64,000 nucleotides of DNA from positions 81,955,548-82,019,547 of the forward strand of contig CM056726.1 in NCBI GenBank assembly GCA_029844215.1. The letters are read 5' to 3'. Numbering within the stretch: the first letter of the stretch is position 1; each line of letters opens with the position of its first letter. This document shows, one piece after another, positions 39,001 through 49,820 of this stretch. Origin of the DNA: Przewalskia tangutica (lineage: Eukaryota; Streptophyta; Magnoliopsida; Solanales; Solanaceae). The notes beneath the pieces were generated by a model that saw only the letters and a list, made by a program, of their open reading frames with translations, did not search any database and had not been told where the DNA came from. A program made the translations under genes and the position numbers.

Positions 39001-39433
39001 ATGGGCCCTTTACAAAATATCTTCTGATTTTTTCCCATTTTTCGCAAAAAATTCCGCCTCGGCGCCGCCTGCGATCGCGCCGCTGCGCTGCAACTTCGAA
39101 CCGGGACTTACGGCGCGCGCCTGCAGCCGGGCGCCGTGTGCTGGCGCTCGATAAAACATTTTTCTGTTCATCTGCCCGCTGAACTTGTAACGTCCATAAC
39201 TTTCTACTCCGATGTCCTATCGACGAGCGGTTGGTTGCGTTGAAAACAAAACTCACCGAACCTCATATTAGACCTTTGAAACACTCAAAAACTCCTAATA
39301 TACCTTTATATATACTGCTCCAAAGTTGACTAAAAATTTGTCTAAAACATTCCGCCAACTTATCTTCCCAGATTCAAATCTTATTTCTTTCGTAAGTTCT
39401 TAAATACATGCCCTGGAATTACGGGGTGTAACA
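36069..39433 (-). repeat. Element 2 5' LTR
   Basis: A 3365-bp uninterrupted LTR. It is close to the two pieces of the 3' LTR. The largest difference is a GC-rich patch at 39050-39150 (GCGCCG/CGATCG motifs) whose 3' LTR counterpart (29890-29980) reads differently. Confidence 0.92.
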
Positions 39434-39602
39434 CATCCCTGTTCACACACACAAATTTTACTACAAGAAGAATCAAAGGAACATTCAAGTTAGCCACTGT
39501 TTCAGAGAAGGCAATGAAGTAGAGGATGCATTGGCAAAATTTGCTACCTTTCGAGCATGGTTTCTTTGCTTTGTATTGTTAGCTGTCTGGTTTCTGCGTT
39601 AA
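39434..39602 (+). pseudogene. RNase H-like domain, C-terminal exon remnant
   Basis: Open frame on the right of element 2: PVHTHKFYYKKNQRNIQV, then SHCFREGNEVEDALAKFAT, ending at TAA 39600-39602. FREGN..-DALAK-A is the C-terminal signature of plant RNase H-like domains found in LINEs and in LINE-derived genes. The middle E replaces the usual A of VADALA. Removing element 2 and one TSD joins this frame to 26910, directly after a good 3' splice site. The upstream catalytic residues are not in the window. It may be the end of a LINE or an exon of a host RNase H-like gene; the intron signal favours the latter slightly. Disrupted by element 2. Confidence 0.6.
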
Positions 39603-39841
39603 CAGTGTACTCTAGTGCATAAGATTTCCTAGATCTTTTATCATTTACCCTTAAGGAGACTATTTCCATTGTAAGCTTCAGCTCTTGTTTTTTGTGTTAT
39701 GGAGGTAATGTTTCCAAGTCCCCCTCCAGTTCTTGTAACTTTTTGCTAGAATAATAGACATGGTAGGGATCCAAGCCCAAAAACTAAAATTAAAGAAAAA
39801 GCACAATACTATAAAAATATGAACAATTAATGCGGATTTCT
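39603..39841 (+). other. 3' flank of the RNase H-like remnant
   Basis: Non-coding. 'ccaagtccccctccagttcttgtaac' and a following 'agaataat' resemble the text after RNase H stops in plant LINEs, but no poly(A) tail or TSD was found. Confidence 0.35.
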
Positions 39842-39854
39842 TGATTACGTGAAC

Positions 39855-40031
39855 GAATGGGAGCCTTGGAGTAACATGTAAAGTTGTTGGTATGTGACCA
39901 GGAGGTCATAGGTTCAAGCTGTGGAAACAACTTCTTGCGAAAATGCAAGGCTGCGTACAATAGACCATTGTGGTCCGGCCCTTCCCTGGACCCCGCGCAT
40001 CGAGCTTAGTTCACCGGACTGCCCTTTTTTC
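39855..40031 (+). mobile_element. Au-type tRNA-derived SINE
   Basis: 177 bp. The 5' end is GGGAGCCTTGGAGTAAC, with an A-box-like region. A perfect B box GGTTCAAGC lies at 39911-39919. The body contains GGCTGCGTACAATAGACC and GTGGTCCGGCCCTTCCC, and it ends in a short T run, all typical of Au SINEs. A perfect 13-bp target duplication TGATTACGTGAAC flanks it (39842-39854 and 40032-40044). Pol III promoter boxes look usable, but activity is unknown. Confidence 0.9.
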
Positions 40032-40044
40032 TGATTACGTGAAC

Positions 40045-41091
40045 ATTGATTTTTATGCTATAAGTGGAACTCACGCCATATAGAGCAAATATGAGTTAAA
40101 GCAATGTCTAGCAGCAGGAATATACCCTACTCTATGGAAATCAACTACATATAAATGCAATCAAATATACATGATTTAGTTTTCTTTTGTGCATGTATTG
40201 CCAAGCTTATGGATAGCACTTGTAAAGGTGGATGTCCTGACGCAGTATATTGAACCGACAATCATTCATGGTGGATTTCTAGTCCAAAATGATGCTCTTC
40301 CCTTGGGTAAAGGACTTTACCACATTCTAAACTGAAAGCTTATAGGATTGAAGCAAGTGAAAGTATACAATACCAAAGAGTGCAAATAGATGCTTAACAC
40401 TGGAAGCAGAAAAGAGTAATAGATTTCAACCACAGAAAGGTCAAGAAATGAAGGATGAACGCAACCTTTGATAACTAATAGTCTCTTTTGACAAAAGTGA
40501 CTTGGATTTATTTCCCTGGTATTATAGGAGCTCTGTTGCACGACATTGACTGGGATTCACTTCCCTGGTTTCTGAGTATATGGTCCTAATCGAAAATTGT
40601 GTACTACTTTCTTAGCTCACTTGAAACATCCACATGCTCTTAGACTAGGCGAGGTTTTCAGCTTGTTTAGAGGAACCAGCACGTCTAACTAGGAGTGTGT
40701 TATCTTCCATGGACAGGTTTACTATAATGACGCAATGGGGACGGAAATGGGAAACTATCTGGGAATAATTCAGAGAGGAGCCGTGTGGGAATGGCCCCTT
40801 CTTATTTGATTGCATAAGTTTCCTTCGTAAGTGCCCTCTCAAAAATTGTTACAGCCTCGAATCTTGTTTTTGCTTTATTTTAAAACCGTTGATGCAATTT
40901 GTCACCAACACCAAATTTTGTTGAACCACTTGTCTTCAACCTTGTTGATGCACTTAATCACTAACACTCAAATTTTGTTTTCACCCCACTTCTCCAACTC
41001 TTAGAGAGGATTGTTCATTCCTCTTGCGTATATTTTCTTGCACCTCTTTAGATCACTTTATCACCAACACCTCTTTGAGTTTTATTTTTTG
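40045..41091. other. Unassigned low-copy-like region
   Basis: No retroelement or gene similarity recognised; all six frames are short. It contains the degenerate repeat at 40885-41080. It may be intron or flank of the decayed host gene. Confidence 0.45.
40885..41080. repeat. Degenerate direct repeat, two to three copies
   Basis: 'ttgatgcaatttgtcacc..' (near 40890) and 'ttgatgcacttaatcact..' (near 40965) are each followed by 'caaattttgtt'. A third, weaker copy 'gatcactttatcaccaac' lies near 41050. Spacing is about 75-90 bp. Confidence 0.5.
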
Positions 41092-41243
41092 AAGGGGAAC
41101 TTTGAAGTAACTGGTAAATTGTTTTCATGTGATCAGGTGATGACTTCAAGAGAAATAACCTCTTGCTTACAATAGACCTCTGTGATCCGGTCATTTCCCG
41201 AACCCCTTGCATAGCGGGGCTTAGTGCATCGAACTACCTTTTT
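41092..41243 (+). mobile_element. Second, decayed Au-type SINE
   Basis: Colinear with the SINE at 39855: 'ttgaagtaactggtaaattg', 'catgtgatcagg', 'cctcttgc', 'acaatagacct', 'gatccggtc', 'atagcggggcttagtgca'. The B box is destroyed and several bases are missing. It ends before an A run at 41244. No clear TSD. Confidence 0.75.
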
Positions 41244-41505
41244 AAAAAAAAAAAAATTGTTGATATAACATATATGCCTTAATCTATCAGAAGCTTGTGC
41301 CTAGTTTATTTGACAAGCCCATCTGGTAATGAATTGGTTCCCACAGCCTATGAATCTAAGTTGTCTTCAAAAAAAGTTAGAAAGCGTTGGGGGATGGATA
41401 GAGAACATCTCTGTTAGCTCTGAACAGAATCACTAGTAGAGAAAATGGCAACTACACTAAGAAGTCACAGGAACACACTTTAAGATTATTTTTTTAAAAC
41501 TAAAG

Positions 41506-41710
41506 TATGGTTGTCCAACGGGGCGGGGCGGGGTGGGGCGGGACGGGGCGGGGCGGGGAGGGGTCGGGTCGGGGTGGGCGGGGTCGGGATCTGGCGGGGC
41601 TGGGGGTAGGTTGGGGTCGAGAGTGCACGGCTGGCTGGCCGGCCTGACGGGATGTGTTGCCCCATCCCGATCCGAGGGGCCGGGGGTCGGGGTGGGGTCA
41701 TTTTTTTATT
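41506..41710. repeat. hAT left TIR and G-rich subterminal array
   Basis: The TIR (41506-41528) is followed by tandem GGGGCGGGG / GGGTCGGGG motifs to about 41600 and again at 41680-41698. In Ac-like hATs, repeated subterminal motifs bind transposase. The runs could also form G-quadruplexes. ORFs here are compositional. Confidence 0.8.
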
Positions 41711-42174
41711 TGTCTTTAAATTAAATAAATAAATAACACACATACAAAACAAGATAGTTTAATAAAAACATCTCAAGACTGTTTTTGTGCCTTTTATATT
41801 ATTCGACTAGAAGTATGATTTTTTTTTTGTAATACAATTTCAAAATTGCAACTTCGTGATAATGAAAGTTGCAAATAAATAGCATAGTAAAATTACAATT
41901 AAAAGAATTACATTTTAAGAATCGCATTTTCTAGTTTTTTTATAATGTCTTGTGGTTCTTCGGTTGGAATTGGTATATCTTGATCAAATCGGACGCTGTT
42001 GATGACACTTAAATGTTCAACACATCTCGGGCCATCTTTGCTAGTGTTGAAAAATTCCTTTCATTCTCCCTCCAGTATTTTAGCAAGTCTTCACGTCCCT
42101 CTTCATTTTCAATTATTTCGTACGGTACAACACCCTGCAAAATAAAAACATAAAACTCGCTAATTTGGTTAGAA

Positions 42175-42225
42175 ACGGTATCACTAAACATTCTATAAAA
42201 ACGGTATCACTAAACATTCTATGTC
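42175..42225. repeat. Short tandem duplication in hAT transposase
   Basis: 'acggtatcactaaacattct' occurs twice in tandem, a unit of about 26 bp, which breaks the frame before the C-terminal domain. Confidence 0.88.
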
Positions 42226-42278
42226 CGAGGCTTTGAATACTAGCCGCAGAAACATCATGTCGTTTTTGGGATTGTATT

Positions 42279-42307
42279 GAAGAAGAAGAAGAAGAAGAAG
42301 AAGAAGA
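42279..42307. repeat. (GAA)n microsatellite, poly-Ser in transposase
   Basis: About ten GAA triplets; on the minus strand they read as a TCT/TTC run giving poly-Ser in the transposase linker. Confidence 0.9.
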
Positions 42308-44574
42308 TGACATGGAAGCCGGTTGGTTGCTAGCACTTTCTTGTTGGTAATGCGTATATTTTTTTTTACATTCATCTTGAATGCTAGACAACACTTCTTC
42401 TCTACTTATTTCAACAGGTGGTGGGTCATTTGGAATTTTAAGAGTTGAAGGTGGAAGTGTAGCTATGCAATCGTAAATAGTTTCAACAAAATTTTTTTAA
42501 CCGTCTATTTTAATAGACGGATTTAATACAGCACTAATAAAAAATATTGGGGAAATAAGAATAAAATATTTTTTCATTTTTTTAAATATTTTTTTAATAG
42601 GTTCATTATAAGCTTGCTTTGTCATATATTCACTAAGTAATATAATTATTAGAGTTATATAAAATAACATTGATGAAATAGTAGGATAATAAATCTCGAA
42701 ATTTTTTTTAGTAGCTAGATAAAATTTCTCTAAAAATATATTAAGTTCTAAAATTGTATCTCAATCGGAATCTATAAGCATATCACTAGGATTTCGATTA
42801 CGGACGTTAAAAAATTGGGTTATAGGTTGTCTATACTCATAAGCAACACGCAGGTGGTTGTATAAAGAATTTCATCTAGTGCATACTTCTTCGGAAACTT
42901 TTCTGTTAGCTAGACCACAATTGTGACAAGTTTATTTATATTCTTTTAGTCGTTGTATTCTATTATTTTTAAAAATATAGTTTATAGCAAATTGAATTTT
43001 TGCAAGAATGTCTTCAAAAAGTTTTCTTCCATCTTTTACAACTAAGTTATAAATATGACATGCATATTTTATATGAAAATGATCTGAAAAGATGGAGTTA
43101 AGACATTTTTTAATAATCTAACAGCGTAAATATTAGAAGAAGCGTTATCTAATGTAATAGTCATGACTTTATCACTTATGCCATAATAAACGCAAACAGA
43201 AAAAATATTTTCTTGAATAAAAATATCAGTGTGTCTTTCATCAATATATCTATATGCTAAAATACGTTTTTGCATAGACCATTTATAGTCTATCCAATGA
43301 CATGTTACAGTTAAATAATAATGACCGTTAGTACTACAACCTATATCAGATGTGATAGATATTTTTCCAGGGTAATAATATAAATAATAACGTAAATATT
43401 ATTGATATTCGTGTGTAAATTTAAAACATCTCTCCTAACAGTTGATCTAGGAAAACCGTTATAAGCAGGATTGTACATTGATCTTATATGATGAATAAAA
43501 CCAGGAGAATCAGGAAATGAAAATGGAAAACCCTCCACTGCAACTAATTTTGATAATTCTTCCATATCTTTCATTTTATTGTATTTAGGGACTACAATTG
43601 CCCCTGTCATAGGGTCAATTTGACCATGTACCTGGTGCGGGGCAGTATGTGAAGCTTGTTCCGACTGAGAGGTCATTGTTGACTCACCCTTCACTTGAGT
43701 CTTATATTCATCCCACCTAGTTTTGTGTTTGGGAATACATGCGTAAACTTCCCGTCCCGCCATGAACTCTTCCTATTTTGAATTTATAATTTTTTTACAA
43801 ATTATGCATCTAGCAGCTTCATTTTGTACGTCTCTATCAAAAAAGTCATACAAGTGATGTTAATTTTCGTTTTGGTGGGCCTCGTCTCATACTAGGGGGA
43901 ATAGGAGGTGTTCTAGTTTGAGGTGCATTAGTTGGCGTGTCATCTAGATTAGTTGGTGTGTCATCTAGATGTTCTAAATTAAACTCTTGTTGATTTTCAG
44001 AAAATAGCTCATCGTCTAAATCTACTGGTACTTCAGGAAAATTTTGAGTATAAATAAAATCATCATGTATAGAAGGAATAGGATGACTAGAAGAAGGACT
44101 CTTGCCCTTGTCACCCCTACTAGAACCAGAAATAACCTTACTCAACATACCTCGGACACCTTTCATTTTAATTTATACTAATAAATAGTTAAAGATAATG
44201 AAATTAAGTGCCCTAATTAAAATAAAGAAACGATAATAATTTAATAAAGGAACGAATGTACCAAACGCCGACATAACGTCGACGTGTAATCGAGAGATGT
44301 TGAAAATTGTAACTTTGTTCAACGGATGATCCTCAAGCTAGTTGTCAATTTCCAAATGAATAAATTAAATTGAATATTTAGAAGACAATGTAAATAGAAT
44401 GAGAGATTGTAATTGTAGGAAGATTTGTGAGAAAGAATGAAGAAAAATGAAGTATTTATAGTTGAAAAAATTGGGTTAAAGTGTAAATATAATAACTTAA
44501 GGGTTAAAAATAAATATTAGGGGTAGGGAGGAGTATTTGGCCGTTGGTACAAAGCCGTTGTGCAACGGCTAGTT

Positions 44575-44740
44575 AGGGGTCGGATGGGGTGGGGAAGGGT
44601 CGGGGTCGGGGTGGGTCGGGGCTGGGGCGGGGTCGGGGTCGGTTTTTTTCATCGGTCTCGTACCGATACCGATACAGTGCGGGGGAGTCGAGGCGGGATC
44701 GGGTCGGGATCGATATACCCCGCCCAGTTGGACAGCCTTA
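44575..44740. repeat. hAT right G-rich subterminal array and TIR
   Basis: GGGGTCGGGG / GGGTCGGGGCTGGGG motifs from 44575 to 44645, a short unique stretch, then CCCCGCCCAGTTGGACAGCC in the TIR (44718-44740). Confidence 0.8.
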
Positions 44741-44748
44741 AACTAAAG

Positions 44749-45405
44749 TAAAGATTCGAATATTTAGCTAACAGAAAGCAAAATCCCTATTAAGAAAATA
44801 GTGTATATTATTGGGGAAACCTCCACAGCAAGAAAGAACCATTAGCAATTCTCTACAAATTTCACTGTAACCCAACTTGAAAGAGTCCCTTAACAGAATT
44901 TCATAATAAAAGTGGATGTTGGTGCACATTACTATATCCCTGCAACCAATTGCAGCCACTCTTCAAATTTTTACTTTTTTAGTTTTATACTACTATCAAA
45001 ACTTTTAGTATTTATTTTTTGTTTTATCTTGTCCGTCTAACATTTATTCCTTTTTGTTTTAATAACACTACCAAGTACCATTATTCACTTAGTCATTTAC
45101 ACATTTCTTTTGAAAATACTATTTTCTATATAAAATAAATAATTTGTCTAAAATACTGCTAATTAAATATGTATTGAAATTTGATCTCATAACACTTCAT
45201 AAAGATAAATCTGAAAAAGTAAAATTAATTCTTTCTTGATTTAGTAAGTAGACATTTTTTTTTACTAAAAAATATAAATACTAAGTGAACTCTTTTTTAT
45301 TAGAAGGGAGGAGTACTATTAAATTTCAGAAAGCAACTAATTGAGGCCCGGTTATGGTTATTTTATTTCAATAGTGGTAAAACTCTCTTCCTTTTGTAGG
45401 TGTTT
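44749..45405. other. AT-rich flank, no gene
   Basis: Unassigned. The last part (about 44985-45320) is very AT-rich and ends GGGAGGAGTACTA, vaguely like the end of a Stowaway MITE, but no matching left TIR was found. Confidence 0.4.
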
Positions 45406-45630
45406 TGTCGGATTCGTACCCGCAGCGAAATTTGAAATTTTATGTTTCAAACCCGACATGGCGGTCAAACTGAAGTATGATTATATAATGTAAATAACAC
45501 AAAACAATAATGTAATACTTCGAAATAAGACTTACATTGTAGATAGCAATCTGAAAACTGAAGATTTGTATAGTCCGAAGGTGTGCACGCAAATGTCCCT
45601 CGATTTGCAAGTCAAAACTTTGAAGTTATT
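45406..45630. mobile_element. Possible older LTR, left piece
   Basis: Starts TGTCGGATTCGTACCCGCAG, a TG start with a CCGCAGCG motif seen in some Ty1/copia LTRs. It continues at 63197 after element 4. The element type and orientation are uncertain. Confidence 0.3.
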
Positions 45631-48600
45631 TGTTATACCCCGTATTTCCAGAGTATGTACGTAAGGACGTACGTAGAAAATTTGAAACTTTTGATTTGGC
45701 TTGGCCGAATTAAACTTTGTTCACAACACCCGGTTAGAGTCGTTTTTCGAAAAGCGTTTTCACACTTTCGTAGGGAAAATTCCGGCTATGACATTTCTAA
45801 TTTTTGCGGATTTTTCCGAGAGGCGAAACATTTTGGACCACAAGAGCGGCTTACACTTGTCACCTCTCATTGGAACACCTCGACGGCATATTGGACGAAA
45901 TGGGCTATGTAAGGCACGTTTTTGTGCCTTGGCTAAAGTCGAGGTTGGTAGGATATTTGTGTGTAATAAATCCTAGCCCTACACTTGCCTAACACTTGGT
46001 TTAATCTTGGCCTTTGGTTGGCCATCCCTTGACCTATAAATACCCTCTCCTTTGATGAATTCTTCATCCTTTCCACAAATCTCTAAGTGTTAAAATCCCA
46101 CTCTCTTGTTGTTGTTCTCGTCCCTCCCCCTTGGCGAGAGCCCCTCCCCTTGTGTGGCCTTGTGGCGAGACTTCACCCCACTCTAGTGGTGTTGTTCTCG
46201 TATAATATACCCCTCTCTTGGTAGAAATACTCTCAAAGTATTGTTATAATGCCCAAATTACCTTAGCAGTATACCTTGTTGTATTCTAAGGTTATACCTA
46301 TCTGAAAAGCCAGAAAATACTATTATACTTCAAATCGGTCTGGCAAAACCACTAAGGAAAATCTTCACCGTAGATGAAGTCATAAGTAGAAGTTGGTTAG
46401 AACTTCTAAGGGTTGTTGGAGCGGGTCGGGCCTTGCAGTAGGAGCTAAACCTTGCTCGGGATCGACATTTAAACTAGGATAATTATGGGCTTATCGAGGT
46501 AATTATCTTGTCCTCTATTGTAATTGGAAATTACATATTGTTAGAATATATAGTTGAAGTATACTATATATAGAATCGAACGTAGTTATCGGCAATGTCT
46601 TTTGACTTAAGCTGAATTTAAAGAAGAATCTTTGAGCTGTAATTACATGAAGTATTACAGTAGACTTGTGTAGTAGTAGTGGAGTAGAATTGTGCAGTTA
46701 GGGTTAGACGTATAACCCCACTGGTTGGCTTGGTAGCCGCCTCGGTTGAGAGGAGATTTACGCTGTTGCGGGGAGGTCTTTTGCGAATTTCGGTAGAATG
46801 TTCTATGATGAGATCTAAATGTTAATAAGCGCCTTGTGGCCTTATAGGTTGAAGTACTACGTGTGGCGCGATCTACTTGGTTTAAGGAGTAGCCGACGGT
46901 TGGAAGTACTTGGAGCGTTTTGCTATTAGTCGATACTCGTCGCGAGGTATGTGAACCTCTTCCTATCTCTTCTAGCATGATATGTGTGAACTATGTAGTA
47001 CGGTGAGCGTCATGTGCTAAACGTATTTGATTGATTTAAAACATAAAGTGTTATAACGGCTTTATGGGAAGTTGGTTATAACGACTTTATGTTGGTAAGA
47101 AAATACTTGTGGTCTTTAAAAGGTAAGCGATTTGAACTATAAGCGGCTTGTTATGTGTTAATAAAGAACTTGAAGTATTTCAAAAGATGTTTGAATCATT
47201 TTGAAAGAAGAAGTAATACTTGGTTTTGAAAAACTTAAGAGTTATACTAGCTTTATGGGAAGTTAGGTATAACGGCTTAAGAATGTTTCTTGATTTGGAA
47301 ATCGAATGTGTATCGACAAACCATCTGCGGCGTTAATAAAAGGAAATGTTTTGACTAATTAAGTATTATTAAAACCAAGAGAAACTTCCATCTGCATAGA
47401 AGCTAAGATGAGACAAAATGATATTTCCTAGATCACTACTTTGTAATAAGATTGTTATAAACAAGAATATCCTACTCACATATAAGACTTATGTTTCTCA
47501 GTTGTTTAAAAGAGAATTATATTCTTAAATGAATAAGACTATGAACTCTGAAACCTTTCTAAAATAAGAAGCGTGAACATTTGAAATTAGGCAAACTTGG
47601 ACGTTTGGAAAATAATGTTGTTACTTGATTTTACAAAGGTAAGTGTTTTGGTTTATTTAAAAAGACAGTCACTCTATTTTATACTACGGGTATTGTGTGA
47701 CTTATGTGAAAGCAAGATCTTTTAAAAGATTTAATGTATGAAGTACTTTGGGGTAGATACCGAACTTGTTAGCTTAAAGTACCTTGTGTGAATAACTTGA
47801 TTGTCTTTGGTTTGAGATAGCCTTGTAAATACTTTCTTGTTGATGTGATAAGTGAAAATGTTAGGAGGCTACGTGTGTTAGTATCTTGTGTGATCGTGAT
47901 GTAAGGGGGTCATTCTTGTTGTGCTTACGTTGTTAAGCGTTAAGCGTTGTACTATTATTGTATCACATACCCTTTGACTTATTATACCGAGGGCTTGCCA
48001 CCCTTGATGCGGGTCTTTACGGCTATGCGGTCCTCGTGACTATGCGAGTCGCGGTAGCTCGATTGATCATTCCGGTGTTTAGCCGATCACGGGGATTCCT
48101 ATGCGGTCTGTTGAGACTATGCGGTCTTTTGAGACTATGCGGGTTGCGGGAGCCTGGCGGATACCGAGGTTAGCCGCCCGATGCGGGGTATACCTCAGCG
48201 ATGCAGGACCATGATTCGAGGAATACCTCATGCGGGTCCGTGTGTGACCTATGCGGGCTGCGAGAGTTCGAGGATAGACGCGCGCATTGATATTGCGGGC
48301 GAGTGGCGGCCGATCATGTAGTGCGGTCTAGAAAGACCTCGGGATACGGTTGTGGTATTTTTGGTGCGTGGGTCTTAGTAGTCGGCTATGCCTTCGTACT
48401 TGCCCGTCACGGTTTTATTGTGATAACTTTGAGGCGTGAGTCCACGACTTGACATGATCGCTTATTTGTTGTGAGCGTAGTTTGCTTATCATACATGTCT
48501 CCGCTTTATAGACTATTATGATTTCATTTACGGTATTTTTAGTTTCACATACTCACTGTTATCGACCTCGCCCGGGCTGCGTTCATCTGCGCAGTTGAGG

Positions 48601-48969
48601 TACACCGATCGTTGATCCTAGCTCTCGAGTCACGCTTTGGCGTTAGAAGCTCCGTTTCTCGGAGGCTTATCGGTGGTATAGTCCTGTCGTAGTAAGTGTT
48701 TACATTCGGGGGTTTGGCGGGGCCACTGTCCACGTGGTTGTCATATCATTCGTAAGTGCAGTAATCTTGTTGTGGGCGGGGTTTGTAAAAAGGATTAAAG
48801 CGTTCATGTTGAAAAAGTTGTCATTTATATATATCGAAAGCGAAGTTTTCTCAGTTATTGTTTCATATTTCATAATATGTCTTGTATCGTTTATGTTCCG
48901 TGATTACTCGATGTTGTATCACTAGGGTGCGGGGTAAGGCACGATCACGGGCCGAGCAGGGTCGTGACA
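45631..48969 (+). repeat. Element 4 5' LTR
   Basis: 3339 bp, TGTTATACCCC to GGGTCGTGACA. TATA-like box at 46035-46042 (TATAAATA). Near 48000-48300 there is a cluster of TATGCGG(G/T) motifs matching the CGCAT clusters of element 3 in reverse. Confidence 0.93.
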
Positions 48970-48973
48970 AAAG

Positions 48974-48985
48974 TGGTATCGAGCG
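48974..48985 (+). other. Element 4 primer-binding site, variant
   Basis: TGGTATCGAGCG, 4 nt from the LTR, against TGGTATCAGAGC in elements 1, 2 and 5. As in element 3, a CAG has become CG. Confidence 0.8.
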
Positions 48986-49160
48986 ATTAATCCTCGGAAA
49001 GTGTCTGACGTATCGATGAAGTCTTGATTATCGGTGTGTTGTGCACCAATAATCGTGAGGCTATAGGATATTTTAGGATTGGTTTCTATTCTTCTCACTC
49101 GAGATCGTGCCTTAGAGTGTGTTGTAAGTTGGACCTCTAACGTATTTCTTTCCCACCGCT

Positions 49161-49820
49161 ATGCCTCGCGTAGGCAACCGGGCCCGGGAGGGCAAGGCGG
49201 CCGGAGGCTGCGAGTAAATGCAGGGTTACGTGGGCACAGGCCCAATCATCACCGGGTGGTGCTTCATTCGGGAGTTTTGCGGCGTCACTAGCCCAACAGA
49301 GTTTAGTCTGGCGGCGGCGGTTCCTCTGCGGCCATGACATTGAACGCCGGTTCCACGGCCAGAGCAGAATTTAGATTGCAAAGCGACCACATTACTAGCT
49401 ATAGATTTGGCTACGGAGAGTATACCGATGTACCGCGAGTCTTGAGGACTATCTAAAAGAGGTTGTGCAAGAGTAATTCTTGATTGAGCTTGAGCATGGC
49501 ACGTATGCGGGCTTATCTTGCGCGGCAGCGAAAGCGTAGAGATCGACGGGTTAACGGGCGACGAGAGGCGAGCGGCAAGGTCCTTTGGTAACTTTCGAGG
49601 CAAGTCGCCTCCAGCAGATTTGATATGCACCTCGCTTGATCAGAGTGGTCTTCCACGGATATCGGGGCGTTCGGAGTATCAGGAGTTGGTCGAGAACTCG
49701 GGGCTTCCGGTTCACGATGTGGCGAGCGTCATCCGGGAATGTCGTCTTTTAGTTGGTACTTGTTGTACTGCGGCCGTCGAGGGCCATGTGTCGAGAGAGT
49801 GTCCTTGTAGGAGGACTTAG
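49161..49820 (+). pseudogene. gag remnant of element 4
   Basis: The start ATG at 49161 opens MPRVGNRAREGKAAGG, a basic gag N-terminus, then hits a stop. The longest later frame (49518-49820, 100 aa) contains RSFGNFRGKSPP and ends ECRLLVGTCCTAAVEGHVSRECP. This is a zinc-knuckle relic in which the CX2C pair is spoiled but GHVSREC is kept. From start to knuckle is about 600 nt, shorter than normal gag, so a capsid deletion is likely. Packaging would need gag supplied by a relative. Many frame breaks coincide with the CAG/homopolymer differences described in the findings, so the true state may be better than shown. Confidence 0.7.

Larger units (their letters stand above)
26921..39433 (-). mobile_element. 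Element 2: non-autonomous family B Ty3/gypsy LTR retrotransposon
   Basis: A minus-strand insertion with perfect TSD CATCC (26916-26920 and 39434-39438). The 3' LTR is 26921-34114 (including a 3.8-kb inserted solo LTR), the internal region 34115-36068 and the 5' LTR 36069-39433. Removing the insert, the 3' LTR is about 3357 bp, close to the 3365-bp 5' LTR. The PBS is canonical for initiator-Met tRNA. The internal region is under 2 kb, with a gag remnant including a good zinc knuckle and no pol at all. LTR termini are TGTTACACCCC and GGGGCGTGACA on the minus strand. Confidence 0.95.
41980..44166 (-). pseudogene. hAT transposase pseudogene (BED zinc finger, RNase H-fold core, hAT C-terminal domain)
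   Basis: Starts MKGVRGMLSKV at 44166 with an acidic, Pro-rich N-terminus. A BED finger starts at KRKLTSLV (about 43860) but a TGA sits where Trp is expected. RCIICKK and a second stop follow. Further pieces come in hAT order: GFPFSFPDSPGFIHHIRSMY (about 43530), SITSDIGCSTNGHYYL (about 43330), VMTITLDNASSN (about 43165, with the catalytic-core Asp), CHIYNLVV (about 43050), LRVAYEYRQPITQFF (about 42850), LISPIFFISAVLNP (about 42560), a poly-Ser run, and KYWRENERNFSTLAKMARD (about 42080-42020), the dimerisation domain. The final conserved SS-TASD-type tail follows a TAA. At least four stops or frameshifts; not functional. Confidence 0.85.
41506..44740 (-). mobile_element. Degenerate hAT-superfamily DNA transposon
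   Basis: 3235 bp. An 8-bp perfect target duplication AACTAAAG (41498-41505 and 44741-44748) is the hAT hallmark. The terminal inverted repeats (41506-41528 and 44718-44740) match at 20 of 23 positions around TGTCCAAC-GGGCGGGG. Both subterminal regions are runs of GGGGCGGGG / GGGTCGGGG motifs. The interior carries a transposase pseudogene on the minus strand. It lies in the low-copy host segment and is itself uninterrupted. Confidence 0.93.

Noticed and set aside
39855..39930. A tRNA gene, from the A- and B-box-like motifs
   Set aside because: No cloverleaf or acceptor stem; the boxes belong to an Au-type SINE with its own TSD.
41486..41752. Pro/Arg-rich and Gly-rich ORFs on both strands
   Set aside because: Compositional by-products of the hAT G-rich subterminal array.
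44985..45320. Possible Stowaway-like MITE ending GGGAGGAGTAC
   Set aside because: No matching left terminal repeat and only the trivial TA flank; the right end alone is not enough.
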